Part shown: one piece after another, positions 1 through 8,473 of the stretch | Numbering within the stretch: the stretch's first letter is position 1 | Layout of the letters: each line of letters starts with the position of its first letter | Assembly (NCBI RefSeq): GCF_000218895.1 | Contig: NC_015703.1 | Span: forward strand, 6,504,740-6,568,739 | Origin: Runella slithyformis DSM 19594 | GTDB taxonomy: Bacteria; Bacteroidota; Bacteroidia; Cytophagales; Spirosomataceae | DNA length: 64,000 nucleotides | Direction of reading: 5' to 3' | Notes under the pieces: generated by a model | What the model saw: the letters and a program-made list of their open reading frames with translations, nothing else | Databases searched by the model: none | What the model was told of the DNA's origin: nothing | Translations under genes and position numbers: made by a program

Positions 1-2
1 AT

Positions 3-1094
3 TATCCTCAAGGCATCGCACTATGGCTTGATGCCAATAGGGACTCAACCTTCACGCATCCGGGAGAGCGGCTGTTCCTTACGCCGTCGCCGGTCAACGG
101 AACTGTTACAGGCACCCTTACCATTCCCGCCAACGCTGCCACCGGCACCATGCGGCTGCGCATTCGTACCCGTTATAATGAAACAACTTTGGCTCCCTGC
201 GATACTTATATTTGGGGCGAAACGGAAGATTATGTCGTCACTATTTTAGATGCAGGCACTTATACCTTTACAGATTTGGGGGGAGCTGCACAGGTTTGCC
301 TGGGCCAGGCGCTTACGATTCCTTTCACTGCATTGGGTACTTTTACCGGCAGTAATGTGTTTACCGCTGAACTTTCCAACAGTACCGGAAGCTTTGCTTC
401 CCCACTCCCCATCGGAACGGTAGCCGGTACGGTCGCCACACCGATTGCGGCAACGGTTCCTGCCAATATTTCTCCCGGCAACGGTTACAAAATCAGAGTA
501 ACGAGCAACAGCCCGGCCACAACGGTGAGTTTTCCCGCCAACGACACCATGATCCTTTCCGGGTGTGTCGCCGTAACCAACCAGGACAGTCGGGGTGTAT
601 CCGTAAACTATGATGGCAGTAATATACATTCGTCGGCTGCTATGGAATTGAATGTCAACAACAAAGCGTTTCTCCTGCCGCGACTCACAAACGTACAGAT
701 CCCGGCTTTAGCAAGTCCGGCTACGGGGCTTTTGGTCTATGACCTTACCGATAACTGTCTTCGGGTATACGACGGCACTCAGTGGAACTGTTTACAGACC
801 GAAACGGTGCCGGCCCCCATTATGAAAGCATCCCAAACTGCCGCCTCGGGTAATACTGTAAGTCAGCATATTATGAGTACAGGCGGATTACTGCTCTCAG
901 AATCAGGAACGGGCGTCATTGCGCCTGCGGCCATTGCCGAAGTAAGAGGTAACCGAGGCGTATTGCTCCCACGCCTGAAAACCCTTCAACGACAGGCCAT
1001 CACCAACCCAACGGCAGGCATGATGATCTATAATACTGATAAAGCTACCCTTGAATATTTCGACGGAAGTACGTGGATAAAAATCAGAAAATAA
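3..1094 (+). CDS. GEVED-domain surface protein, C-terminal part (5' truncated by window edge)
   Basis: The frame is open from base 3, so the gene starts outside the window. The first about 80 residues form the end of a GEVED domain (ending GETEDYVVTI), a module common in large secreted or surface-anchored Bacteroidota proteins. A Thr/Ala/Pro-rich Ig-like segment follows (about residues 85-185). Two copies of a short repeat close the protein. Each has the form LLPRL(T/K)...I.NP.(A/T)G..(I/V)Y(D/N)......YDG(T/S).W, starting near nt 670 and 960. This repeat is frequent at the C-terminus of adhesin-like Cytophagales proteins. No sorting (T9SS) tail is obvious after WIKIRK. Function is not known beyond a cell-surface or extracellular structural role. 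It is convergent with the GNAT gene downstream. Confidence 0.8.
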   Translation, partial: YPQGIALWLDANRDSTFTHPGERLFLTPSPVNGTVTGTLTIPANAATGTMRLRIRTRYNETTLAPCDTYIWGETEDYVVTILDAGTYTFTDLGGAAQVCLGQALTIPFTALGTFTGSNVFTAELSNSTGSFASPLPIGTVAGTVATPIAATVPANISPGNGYKIRVTSNSPATTVSFPANDTMILSGCVAVTNQDSRGVSVNYDGSNIHSSAAMELNVNNKAFLLPRLTNVQIPALASPATGLLVYDLTDNCLRVYDGTQWNCLQTETVPAPIMKASQTAASGNTVSQHIMSTGGLLLSESGTGVIAPAAIAEVRGNRGVLLPRLKTLQRQAITNPTAGMMIYNTDKATLEYFDGSTWIKIRK

Positions 1095-1120
1095 GAGGCC
1101 TAAGCAGGCAAATGTAAAGA

Positions 1121-1141
1121 GGGCAGACGTAAAGCCTGCCC
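1121..1141. terminator. weak hairpin between convergent genes
   Basis: A GGGCAG arm (1121-1126) and a CTGCCC arm (1136-1141) form a 6-bp stem with a 9-nt loop, in the 47-bp gap between two convergent genes. There is no clear T run, so it is only a possible terminator. Confidence 0.3.
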
Positions 1142-1597
1142 CTACTTTTCTAAATCCAATACGGCAGAATACAGATCTATACCCGGCGCCCAGTAATCGG
1201 GTTGGTGCGAAAGAAGCGTAAAGCCCAATTTCTCATAAAAGCCAAACGAATGCTGTGAGGTTTCCACCAAAATAGTTTTGGCTTCACCCGACGCCTTTAT
1301 TTGATCGATCCGGTAGGTAGCTAATGCTTTTCCGACGCCCGTTCCCTGGGCATCGGGATGCAGGAACGCCCACGAAAGCCCCCCCTGATGATCGGAAGAG
1401 CGAATCCAATACCCTCCGCCGCCTACGATTTGGTTATCTACCAAGGCTACCACATAATCGTCGCCGAAAATGTCGAGATAATCCAAAAAATCACCCAATT
1501 CTTCGGGAGCGAAATATTTGGGGGTATTCAATAAAAAGATTTCCTTCAGGACAGTGCGGTCACTGAGTTCATAGGTGCGAAAGGTTATATCCATCAT
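1142..1597 (-). CDS. GNAT family N-acetyltransferase
   Basis: 151 aa, the usual size of a single GNAT domain. The acetyl-CoA binding motif A is visible as HPDAQGTGVGKAL (Q-x-x-G-x-G type), followed by the beta5/alpha4 region ending GFYEKLGFTLL, typical of the family C-terminus. It transfers an acetyl group from acetyl-CoA to an amine. The substrate cannot be told from the sequence. Tandem ATG codons at 1597 and 1594 are both possible starts. It lies downstream of the PaaE-like gene on the same strand but 140 bp away, so it is probably a separate unit. Confidence 0.85.
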   Translation of the reverse strand: MMDITFRTYELSDRTVLKEIFLLNTPKYFAPEELGDFLDYLDIFGDDYVVALVDNQIVGGGGYWIRSSDHQGGLSWAFLHPDAQGTGVGKALATYRIDQIKASGEAKTILVETSQHSFGFYEKLGFTLLSHQPDYWAPGIDLYSAVLDLEK

Positions 1598-1737
1598 TCA
1601 ACCGGTTAATCCATGTATTCCGAAACTTTCCACGTTTACCACTTTAATGCCCAAACCCATTGATTTACAAACGCTAAACGTGGGAAGTTTCGCTAATCTC
1701 TTTTTGATACGTAACAAACGGCAAAAAAAGTGCCGGG

Positions 1738-2802
1738 TTACTCGATTTCAACCACGACATCCTTCGAAAGCGGATGCGCCACGCAGGTCAGGATGTAGCC
1801 GGCGGCCAATTCTGACTTGGTCAATCCATCGTCTTCGTCGAGGTGAACTTTGCCCGACGTACATTTGCCCATACAGGCCGTACACATCCCCGCCTGACAC
1901 GAATAGGGCAGGTCAATATCAAGTTCCAATGCCGCTTCCAGAATCGTTTGGTGCGGCTCTACCGTAAATTTATATTCGCTTCCTTCGTACAACACCGTAA
2001 TTTCCTGCGCTTTCAGGCTGCCGTCGTCTTCCTGCTCCACTACTTCTCCTACCGTGTGCGCCGTGCCGAAACTTTCTTTATGCACCTTCTCCTCCGGTAC
2101 GTTCAATAACGCCAACGCCTCTTTGGCTTCTGCCATCATTCCGTCAGGGCCGCACAGATAGTACTCAGCGGCGGTGGGTACGAAGTCTTCCACTTCTTCC
2201 AACAGCTTCAAAATATGCGGGCGATTCAATCTTCCTTCATGGCCGGCCCAGCCATTTGCCGGTTGGCTAAGGGTATATTTTAAGACAAACCGCGCGCCGA
2301 ACTGCTGCGTCATTTCGGCCAGTTGAGCCCTGAAAATAATCGAAGCTTCGTCGCGGTTACCGTACAGCAGGATGACCCGGCTCTCGGCTTCTATTTTCAA
2401 CAGCGATTTGGCAATCGACATCAACGGCGTAATGCCGCTCCCCGCACCTATCAACACCACAGTGCGGGCATTGCGGGCATCGGGCTCCACCATGAAGTGG
2501 CCCATCGGCTCTATCACCTCAATGAAATCGTCTGCTTTCACGTGATCAATGAGCCAATTGGAAACCAAACCTCCCGGCACTCTTTTGACCGTCACGGCGG
2601 GAGCCGTATCGGTATGCGGCGAACTGCTCATGGAGTACGAACGTCGTACTTTCTGACCGTCGACCGTCACCAGCAGGGTCAGAAACTGCCCCGGCTTATA
2701 TTTGATCATTTCACTCAACGGATGCCAAAAAGCGATCGTCACCGCTTCTTCCGTTTCTTTTATGACTTCTTTTACTTTCAGATGGTAATACTTTATTGAC
2801 AT
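1738..2802 (-). CDS. PaaE-like NAD(P)H:ferredoxin oxidoreductase (flavodoxin-reductase fold plus C-terminal 2Fe-2S)
   Basis: 354 aa with three modules: an FAD-binding barrel with RSYSMSS (residues 54-60), an NAD(P)-binding domain with GAGSGITP and YLCGPDGMM, and a C-terminal plant-type ferredoxin domain. The four 2Fe-2S cysteines are C302, C307, C310 and C340 (C-x4-C-x2-C-x29-C). The order and length match the reductase subunit of phenylacetyl-CoA epoxidase (PaaE) and related electron-transfer components. No paaABCD genes are visible nearby, so the partner oxygenase or desaturase is unknown. It may serve a general oxygenase rather than phenylacetate breakdown. The start at 2802 has a TAACTTTG promoter box about 35 bp upstream. 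Confidence 0.88.
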   Translation of the reverse strand: MSIKYYHLKVKEVIKETEEAVTIAFWHPLSEMIKYKPGQFLTLLVTVDGQKVRRSYSMSSSPHTDTAPAVTVKRVPGGLVSNWLIDHVKADDFIEVIEPMGHFMVEPDARNARTVVLIGAGSGITPLMSIAKSLLKIEAESRVILLYGNRDEASIIFRAQLAEMTQQFGARFVLKYTLSQPANGWAGHEGRLNRPHILKLLEEVEDFVPTAAEYYLCGPDGMMAEAKEALALLNVPEEKVHKESFGTAHTVGEVVEQEDDGSLKAQEITVLYEGSEYKFTVEPHQTILEAALELDIDLPYSCQAGMCTACMGKCTSGKVHLDEDDGLTKSELAAGYILTCVAHPLSKDVVVEIE

Positions 2803-2836
2803 ATGTATATGATAAAAGCTCTCATTTTTTAACCCA

Positions 2837-2844
2837 CAAAGTTA
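2837..2844 (-). promoter_or_regulatory. Bacteroidota-type -7 box for the PaaE-like gene
   Basis: Reading the minus strand, TAACTTTG matches the TAnnTTTG consensus of Bacteroidota sigma-ABfrA promoters and lies 35 bp upstream of the start codon at 2802. The nearest upstream TTG is only 13 nt away, closer than the usual 17-21, so the -33 element is uncertain. Confidence 0.4.
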
Positions 2845-2981
2845 CAATTTGTTTTCTCAACACCCTTTAATAGTTTCAATTACCGATGCAGGAATCGTTG
2901 CTTCCCTGAAACTTTTACTTTCTCGAATTGGTTTTCAGGGATAGCAAATGTTGATTTTATTATTCTGAAATATAAGATACA

Positions 2982-3308
2982 ATGGTAACGGTAACGGATA
3001 AAGCAAAAGACAAGATCTTTGAATTGCGCAAAGAAGAAGGCAGACCCGAAGACAGCCACATCCGCGTTGGCGTGGTAGGGGGCGGTTGCTCAGGCCTGAT
3101 GTATAACCTCGAATTTGACTCTGAAAAACAACCGACCGATATGGAGTTTGTAGATAAGGGCGTCAAAATCGTAGTCGACAAAAAAAGTATCCTCTACCTG
3201 GCAGGCACCGTGTTGGACTTCTCAGACGGACTCAACGGCAAAGGCTTCCAATTTGTAAACCCCAACGCCAGCCGCACCTGCGGTTGCGGTGAGAGCTTTG
3301 CCGTATAG
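2982..3308 (+). CDS. HesB/IscA-type iron-sulfur cluster assembly protein
   Basis: 108 aa, the standard length of the A-type carrier family. The three conserved cysteines are C36 (in GGGCSGLMY) and C100 and C102 (in the C-terminal CGCGES). These bind Fe-S cluster or iron for delivery to apoproteins. The start at 2982 gives MVTVTDKAKDKI, matching how family members begin. It is divergent from the PaaE-like Fe-S reductase, which is thematically consistent, but there is no operon link. A strong terminator follows at 3329-3364. Confidence 0.93.
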   Translation: MVTVTDKAKDKIFELRKEEGRPEDSHIRVGVVGGGCSGLMYNLEFDSEKQPTDMEFVDKGVKIVVDKKSILYLAGTVLDFSDGLNGKGFQFVNPNASRTCGCGESFAV

Positions 3309-3328
3309 CTTTTTCAAACATACATTCA

Positions 3329-3364
3329 ACAAAAAAGACGCCGATAACTCAACGTCTTTTTTGT
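3329..3364. terminator. bidirectional intrinsic terminator
   Basis: A perfect 12-bp stem (3329-3340 with 3353-3364) with a 12-nt loop is flanked by A and T runs. It reads as a terminator for the HesB gene on the plus strand and could also stop the FAD-oxidase transcript on the minus strand. Confidence 0.85.
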
Positions 3365-3455
3365 TTATCAATACATTTAAAAACCGGAAGCGGTCAGTGC
3401 GGACACCGACCACGGCAAAAAACTTTACACTTTTCCCTTTAACCCCTACATTCCT

Positions 3456-4799
3456 TTAGACTTCACCAAAGAGATTCATTTCAATAAACTCATTCCTAAA
3501 CTTACCCTCCGGATCGTGTTTTGCCATCAGGGCTTTGAATTCGGGCAATTTTTCGATCCTTGATTGCAATACGGAAGGTTTCAACGTAAACAGCTTTCCC
3601 CAGTGCGGCCGTGGATGAAAGGGGGCCAGGGCTTCTTCAATGAGCGGCAATAATTGCATCACTTCCGGAATCTCCTGTTTCCACGTAAAGTGAAAGGCCA
3701 CGCACGTTTTTTTGTAAAAAGGACTCATAAACAGATCATCGGCGGCAATGGCCCGTATTTCCGAGATCATCAAATGAGGAGATACTTTTTCGTGGAGTTT
3801 TTCAATCGCCATAAACCCCTCATACGCGTGTTCAAAGGCAATAAAATATTCCGACTGCAATTCTTTGCCGCTGCTGGGCGTGAAACCCATTTTAAAATGC
3901 GGCATCCGCTCGTACCACGGCCCTTCCACCCCCATTTGGTCGGTACAATTGATGGGATCCAACGCTTCGATGGGATGGAGGTTTTTGGTCGCCAAGGTTG
4001 CGCCAAAGTACTCGGGAGCGATTTCTTTCATCTCCTCCGCTTTGCTTTTTATCCATACTTCGCTTACATTTTTGTTGGTCCAATCGGTAAATAAACTCAC
4101 GCTGTACCCACCCGACATGATGGCTTCAAAATTCTTTTCCAGTGCAGCCATCGGCAGATTTTGATACACTACCTGCTTCATTTTAAATGTAGGCTGCAAG
4201 TCAAGTGTCATTTTGGTGACAATACCGATGGCTCCCAAACCAACCATGGCTGTCAGGAATTCATCACCATCTTTCTCACGCGACAGATTTACCACTTCCC
4301 CTTTTCCATTGACCAATTCCATTGCAGAAACCGCCGTAGCCAAACTTCCGTTTTTGATACCCGAGCCATGCGTAGAAGTAGCGCAGGCTCCCGCCACCGA
4401 GATATGCGGCAGTGATGCCAAATTGGGAAGCGCATAGCCATTGTCGTCCAAATAGTTACACAATTCTCCGTATTTGATCCCGGCTTCCACCGTCACGGTA
4501 TTTTTTTCTTTATCCAACGAAGTGATCTTGTTAAACGCGCCCGTGGAGATTTGATTTTCGGTACTGTCGGCGATGGTATTGAAGCAGTGTTTGGTACCCA
4601 GAGCCCTTACTTTTTGACAGTTTTTGATCGCATCCTGCAATTCAGCCACTGTTTCAGGGGTATGTACATTATCAGTACTATATGTCAGATTACCGGCCCA
4701 GTTGGTACGGGCTTCGGCTTTTTTACACGAAATTAGGTTGATAAGCATAGTGCCGGTAAGAAATACAGAAGAGGTTTTCAGAAAGGTACGTTTATTCAT
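3456..4799 (-). CDS. exported FAD-binding oxidoreductase of the aldonolactone/alditol oxidase family
   Basis: About 447 aa from the ATG at 4799; an upstream in-frame ATG at 4811 adds four residues. The N-terminus MNKRTFLKTSSVFLTGTML resembles a twin-arginine-like or lipoprotein signal, with Cys in LINLISC as a possible lipidation site. The FAD-binding PCMH-type domain follows, with the ATSTHGSG stretch typical of vanillyl-alcohol-oxidase-fold enzymes. Near the C-terminus HPRPHWGK matches the H-W-x-K signature of the aldonolactone oxidase family (L-gulonolactone, D-arabinono-1,4-lactone and alditol oxidases). It probably oxidises a sugar lactone or polyol in the periplasm. It is downstream of, and almost touching, a DUF1080 gene, suggesting one transcript for carbohydrate processing. 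Confidence 0.82.
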   Translation of the reverse strand: MNKRTFLKTSSVFLTGTMLINLISCKKAEARTNWAGNLTYSTDNVHTPETVAELQDAIKNCQKVRALGTKHCFNTIADSTENQISTGAFNKITSLDKEKNTVTVEAGIKYGELCNYLDDNGYALPNLASLPHISVAGACATSTHGSGIKNGSLATAVSAMELVNGKGEVVNLSREKDGDEFLTAMVGLGAIGIVTKMTLDLQPTFKMKQVVYQNLPMAALEKNFEAIMSGGYSVSLFTDWTNKNVSEVWIKSKAEEMKEIAPEYFGATLATKNLHPIEALDPINCTDQMGVEGPWYERMPHFKMGFTPSSGKELQSEYFIAFEHAYEGFMAIEKLHEKVSPHLMISEIRAIAADDLFMSPFYKKTCVAFHFTWKQEIPEVMQLLPLIEEALAPFHPRPHWGKLFTLKPSVLQSRIEKLPEFKALMAKHDPEGKFRNEFIEMNLFGEV

Positions 4800-4818
4800 A
4801 GGTTTAGGCAAGGTTGGT

Positions 4819-5460
4819 TTATTTTAATTCCTGAATGAATATGTCTTTATACGCCACCTCAGCCTTTCCTCCGCCATGGATCTGTAGTCCGATAAGCCCC
4901 GATTGTGGAATATTGGCGTCCGGCTCGGTGTAATCAACGGTCAGTTGGCCGTTCAGATAAATACGAATGCGCTGATTATCAGCCCGCACTTCATAGTTAT
5001 TCCAATCGCCGAGTTTCAGTATTTTTTTGATGAGAGACTCTTCCGGCGCGATCAACGTTTTGTTTCTTCTGGATTCATCATATAAACTTGCCCAATACTT
5101 ATCCCCCAAATCAGCCTGATAGCCTATCATCTCATAAGCAGGGTCGGTCAGCCGTTTGCTGCGAAACTGTACGCCCGCATTGATAAAGCCTTCGGTACCC
5201 TCCAGTTTGAATTTAAGCTTCAAATCAAAATTGGCATAACTGCGGGTAGTACACAGAAATTCATTGTTAGGCACTTTGGTAAACCTTGAGCCGCCCACAA
5301 TGGCTCCGTTCTCAATCCGCCAGGTTTTCAGGGTGTCACCCTCCCATCCTTTGAAGCTTTTACCGTCAAACAATCTAACGGCTTGTTGGGAAGGCGTTAG
5401 AAAGAAATTTACCAATGTGATTATACCTGCTGCTGCGTAAATCAAGAGATGCTTTGCCAT
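4819..5460 (-). CDS. DUF1080 (3-keto-disaccharide hydrolase-like) exported protein
   Basis: 213 aa, a single DUF1080 domain after a signal peptide (MAKHLLIYAAAGIITLVNFF...). The family hallmark FDGKSFKGWEG...W.IENGAIVGG is at the start of the mature protein, and the C-terminal strand GLIGLQIHGGG is also typical. The fold is a concanavalin-like jelly roll. Some members hydrolyse 3-keto-glycosides, so pairing with a sugar-oxidising flavoenzyme directly downstream is biologically sensible. This is inference from context, since catalysis has not been shown for most members. The stop lies 19 bp before the preferred start of the downstream gene. Confidence 0.85.
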   Translation of the reverse strand: MAKHLLIYAAAGIITLVNFFLTPSQQAVRLFDGKSFKGWEGDTLKTWRIENGAIVGGSRFTKVPNNEFLCTTRSYANFDLKLKFKLEGTEGFINAGVQFRSKRLTDPAYEMIGYQADLGDKYWASLYDESRRNKTLIAPEESLIKKILKLGDWNNYEVRADNQRIRIYLNGQLTVDYTEPDANIPQSGLIGLQIHGGGKAEVAYKDIFIQELK

Positions 5461-5833
5461 ATGTATTATTTTGTTATCTATTTGATTAAAGGCTATTTAG
5501 GTCATTTCTACTTTTAAAAAAACATAACCTTTATTGATACCGAATCCCTATACTTCCTCTGCCAATTACTATACATTGAGCGCTGTAGGCACTGAGTAAA
5601 TAACCCCATAAAGGCATTTACCGGAATGATAGGACCCGCAACAGGCAGTGCTCTTAATCAGCATACCTCCAAAACAAACTTATACTCCCAAATCACATTC
5701 CCGGCTCGTTTCTTTGGGATATTTGGTTTATGCAGGACCAATGGAGATTCAAATTCCATCAAAAATACTAAACCGCACAATGCTACAGGGTTAACAGCCA
5801 ACTGCTTACCGGCTATTCGTGAAACATTTAACA
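5461..5833. other. noncoding stretch between DUF1080 and parA
   Basis: About 370 bp with no convincing coding sequence. An 85-codon plus-strand frame (5626-5883) has no recognisable motif, overlaps the parA start and looks like chance. The only signal found in the gap is the parS-like site just downstream. Confidence 0.5.
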
Positions 5834-5849
5834 TTTTTTACGTGGAACA
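5834..5849. promoter_or_regulatory. candidate parS (ParB binding) site
   Basis: The 16-mer TTTTTTACGTGGAACA matches 14 of 16 positions of the bacterial parS palindrome (consensus TGTTnCACGTGnAACA). The right half-site is perfect and the left half has two mismatches. It lies about 55 bp upstream of the preferred parA start. That is a usual place for a centromere-like site that also allows ParB to regulate its own operon. The match is seen directly; function is inferred. Confidence 0.6.
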
Positions 5850-5903
5850 GTTTGGCAGAGTCCGAATAAAGACAGATATTTGATGGCGGTAAACCTAACA
5901 ACA

Positions 5904-6707
5904 ATGGGCAAAATTATAGCAATAGCCAACCAAAAAGGTGGCGTCGGCAAAACGACCACTGCCATCAACCTGGCAGCAAGTTTAGCGGTACTTGATTTTA
6001 AGACCTTAATCGTAGACGCTGACCCTCAGGCCAACTCTACCTCAGGGCTGGGTTTCAATCCCAAAGAAATCGAGTACAGCATTTACGAATGTATGGTAGA
6101 AGGGGTCATTCCTCAGGAAGCCATCGTCGAGACCAACTTCGAAAATCTGTACCTTTTGCCCTCCCATATTGATCTGGTTGGGGCTGAGATCGAAATGATC
6201 AATCTCAAAAACCGCGAGGAAAAAATGAAGGAAGCGCTATGGCCTATCAAAGATGATTATGATTTTGTCATCATTGACTGCTCCCCCTCTCTGGGTTTGA
6301 TCACCATCAACAGCCTCACGGCCGCCGACTCAGTAATCGTGCCCGTACAATGCGAATATTTTGCATTGGAAGGATTGGGCAAATTGCTCAATACCATTAA
6401 GATCATCCAAACACGACTCAATACCAATCTGGCCATCGAGGGCATCCTGCTGACCATGTATGACATGCGCGTACGCCTTTCGAATCAAGTGGTCAATGAA
6501 GTAACGGCTCATTTTAAACACATGGTGTTTAATACCATCATTCCCCGAAATATCCGTCTCAGTGAGTCTCCCAGTTACGGCGTGCCTACCATTGCGCAGG
6601 ATTCCGACAGCAAAGGTGCGGTGAGCTATTTAAACCTTGCCCGCGAAATCTTAAGTAAGAATGGATTGATTGAACAAGACGAACAGGCTATACGAAAAGC
6701 CAATTGA
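5904..6707 (+). CDS. parA: ParA/Soj chromosome-partitioning ATPase
   Basis: 267 aa from the ATG at 5904. The deviant Walker A motif KGGVGKTT lies at residues 11-18, and DADPQANSTSGLG and FVIIDCSPSLG (Walker B) follow, all diagnostic of ParA. Binding and hydrolysing ATP on the nucleoid, it moves ParB-parS complexes to segregate origins. I preferred 5904 (MGKIIAIANQ) over an in-frame ATG at 5880 because family members start right before the first strand. It is followed by parB after 101 bp, and the candidate parS lies upstream. Confidence 0.93.
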   Translation: MGKIIAIANQKGGVGKTTTAINLAASLAVLDFKTLIVDADPQANSTSGLGFNPKEIEYSIYECMVEGVIPQEAIVETNFENLYLLPSHIDLVGAEIEMINLKNREEKMKEALWPIKDDYDFVIIDCSPSLGLITINSLTAADSVIVPVQCEYFALEGLGKLLNTIKIIQTRLNTNLAIEGILLTMYDMRVRLSNQVVNEVTAHFKHMVFNTIIPRNIRLSESPSYGVPTIAQDSDSKGAVSYLNLAREILSKNGLIEQDEQAIRKAN

Positions 6708-6808
6708 TCTGAACCGGTACCGTTTCAAAGTCACCCCACAGCAGGGCCCCGGCCTCGGCACATTCAGTATGTCTTCTTTCATCCCTACAATCATAAAAAT
6801 CTTCAAAC

Positions 6809-7729
6809 ATGGAAAATATTGGTAAAGTAGCTCCTAAAAAAATGACAGGTCTCGGACGCGGTTTGGGTGCATTACTCCATGACAGTGATAAAGTCAATCG
6901 CTCCACTCACCCATTACCCTACGATAACGTAAGCATGATGAGTGAGATTCACGTTGAACAGATTGACGTCAATCCCTTTCAGCCTCGTACACGTTTTGAT
7001 GAAGAAGCGCTCAATGAACTGGCCGAATCCATTCGTATTCAAGGCATTATCCAACCCATTACCGTACGTCAGATCGGTCGGGACCGGTATCAGCTGATTT
7101 CGGGGGAAAGACGTTTGCAGGCTTCCAAACTTGCCGGACTGACCCACATTCCTTCCTATATCCGTACCGCCAATGACCAGCAAATGCTGGAAATGGCTCT
7201 GATCGAAAACATCCAGCGTGAAAACCTCAATGCCATCGAAATTGCCCTGAGCTATCAGCGTCTGATTTCGGATTGCGGGCTTAAACAGGATGAACTGGGA
7301 GAACGAGTTGGCAAAAATCGTACGACGGTCAATAACTATATTCGTTTGCTGAAATTGCCCCCTATGATTCAGGCCGCCCTCCGCGACGACCAAATTACCA
7401 TGGGACATGCCCGGGCAATTATCAACATTGACAATCCGGATGTACAACTTAAACTGTTTCGCAAAACCATCGAAGAAGCGTGGTCGGTGCGGAAGGTGGA
7501 AGACGCTGTTCGCAGTCTTCAGATGGATGTACCGGAGACCGGTGCCGCCGACCGCCGACCAAGTATGGTGAAGCAGGAAATGCGCTCGTTACAATTCAAA
7601 CTTTCTTCTTATTTCGGCTCTAAGGTTTCCATCAAAACCGACGATAAACAAAAAGGCGAAATCAAAATCCCCTTTACCTCGCAGGATGAACTGGAGCGAA
7701 TTTTAAAAGTCTTAAAATTTGAATCGTGA
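6809..7729 (+). CDS. parB: ParB/Spo0J partition protein
   Basis: 306 aa. The N-terminal LGRGLGALL is the usual ParA-contact region. The ParB N-terminal domain then shows NPFQPR, the CTP-binding motif region SGERRLQASKLAG, and ENIQREN. A helix-turn-helix segment (residues about 160-190, VGKNRTTVNNYIRLLKLP) and a C-terminal dimerisation domain follow. It is a CTP-dependent DNA clamp that loads at parS and works with ParA in origin segregation. An internal ATG at 6842 (MTGLGRG) is an alternative start. The stop codon overlaps the GTG start of the next gene. Confidence 0.94.
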   Translation: MENIGKVAPKKMTGLGRGLGALLHDSDKVNRSTHPLPYDNVSMMSEIHVEQIDVNPFQPRTRFDEEALNELAESIRIQGIIQPITVRQIGRDRYQLISGERRLQASKLAGLTHIPSYIRTANDQQMLEMALIENIQRENLNAIEIALSYQRLISDCGLKQDELGERVGKNRTTVNNYIRLLKLPPMIQAALRDDQITMGHARAIINIDNPDVQLKLFRKTIEEAWSVRKVEDAVRSLQMDVPETGAADRRPSMVKQEMRSLQFKLSSYFGSKVSIKTDDKQKGEIKIPFTSQDELERILKVLKFES

Positions 7730-8415
7730 AACGTCCGGGATTATTCATTATTTGCTGGTGTGCTGTAGGAGTAATGGGAGTGATGGGTCAGCAAGTCAGA
7801 AGGGACTCCCTACAAAAGCGTTTTTCCCAACTCGCGGTCGGGATCGACACCCTGCGTGCTGACTCCCTCAAAAAGGTTCAGGCGCTGAAAGATACGCTGT
7901 CCAAGGTAATCAATCCAACCCCAAAGGTCAAACACAGCCCTCGCAAAGCGGCGATGTACTCCCTCGCGGTACCGAGCCTTGGGCAAGCCTACAATAAACA
8001 GTACTGGAAAATGCCTTTTGTGTATGCCGGTTTTGGAACGGTGATATATTTTATACGCTATTTTAACATCCGATACAAAGATTATTTAACACCTTACATA
8101 GCCAGTTTTAATCCAACAACGGGAGCGGCATTACGGACAGAAGCGCCGGTGTACATACGAAGCCAACAAATAACGCGTACCTTGACCATTGACCAGATCA
8201 CCAAAGGCAAGGATTTTTACCGGCGGTACCGAGATTTAAATATTATTATGTTGACGGCCGTTTGGGCATTGAATGTCGTTGAAGCCAACGTATCTGCTCA
8301 CTTAAAAACCTTTGACATGTCGGAAGATATATCGTTTCGTGTACAGCCTGATGCCGGTTACACTGCGTTTACAGGTGGAATTATCGGGGCTAAAATAGTG
8401 ATACCCATTAAATAA
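7726..8415 (+). CDS. DUF5683 domain protein coupled to parB
   Basis: 229 aa starting at a GTG that shares GTGA with the parB stop, so translation is probably coupled. A signal-peptide-like hydrophobic N-terminus is followed by a low-complexity segment and then the DUF5683 core, recognisable by KAAMYSLAVPSLGQAYNKQYWK and two hydrophobic segments near residues 100 and 180. Function is unknown. In many Bacteroidota a DUF5683 gene follows parB and precedes dapB and lepB, as here. That points to a conserved gene order but not to a proven link with partitioning. It is probably membrane associated. Confidence 0.82.
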   Translation: MKRPGLFIICWCAVGVMGVMGQQVRRDSLQKRFSQLAVGIDTLRADSLKKVQALKDTLSKVINPTPKVKHSPRKAAMYSLAVPSLGQAYNKQYWKMPFVYAGFGTVIYFIRYFNIRYKDYLTPYIASFNPTTGAALRTEAPVYIRSQQITRTLTIDQITKGKDFYRRYRDLNIIMLTAVWALNVVEANVSAHLKTFDMSEDISFRVQPDAGYTAFTGGIIGAKIVIPIK

Positions 8416-8473
8416 TAACGCTGAAGCCTTTAACGCACAACTGTGCTTCGGCACCTAACCAATTCCCAAATTA

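Noticed and set aside
5626..5883. 85-codon ORF before parA
   Set aside because: No protein-like motif, overlaps the parS-like site and the parA start region, and ends within the parA frame area.
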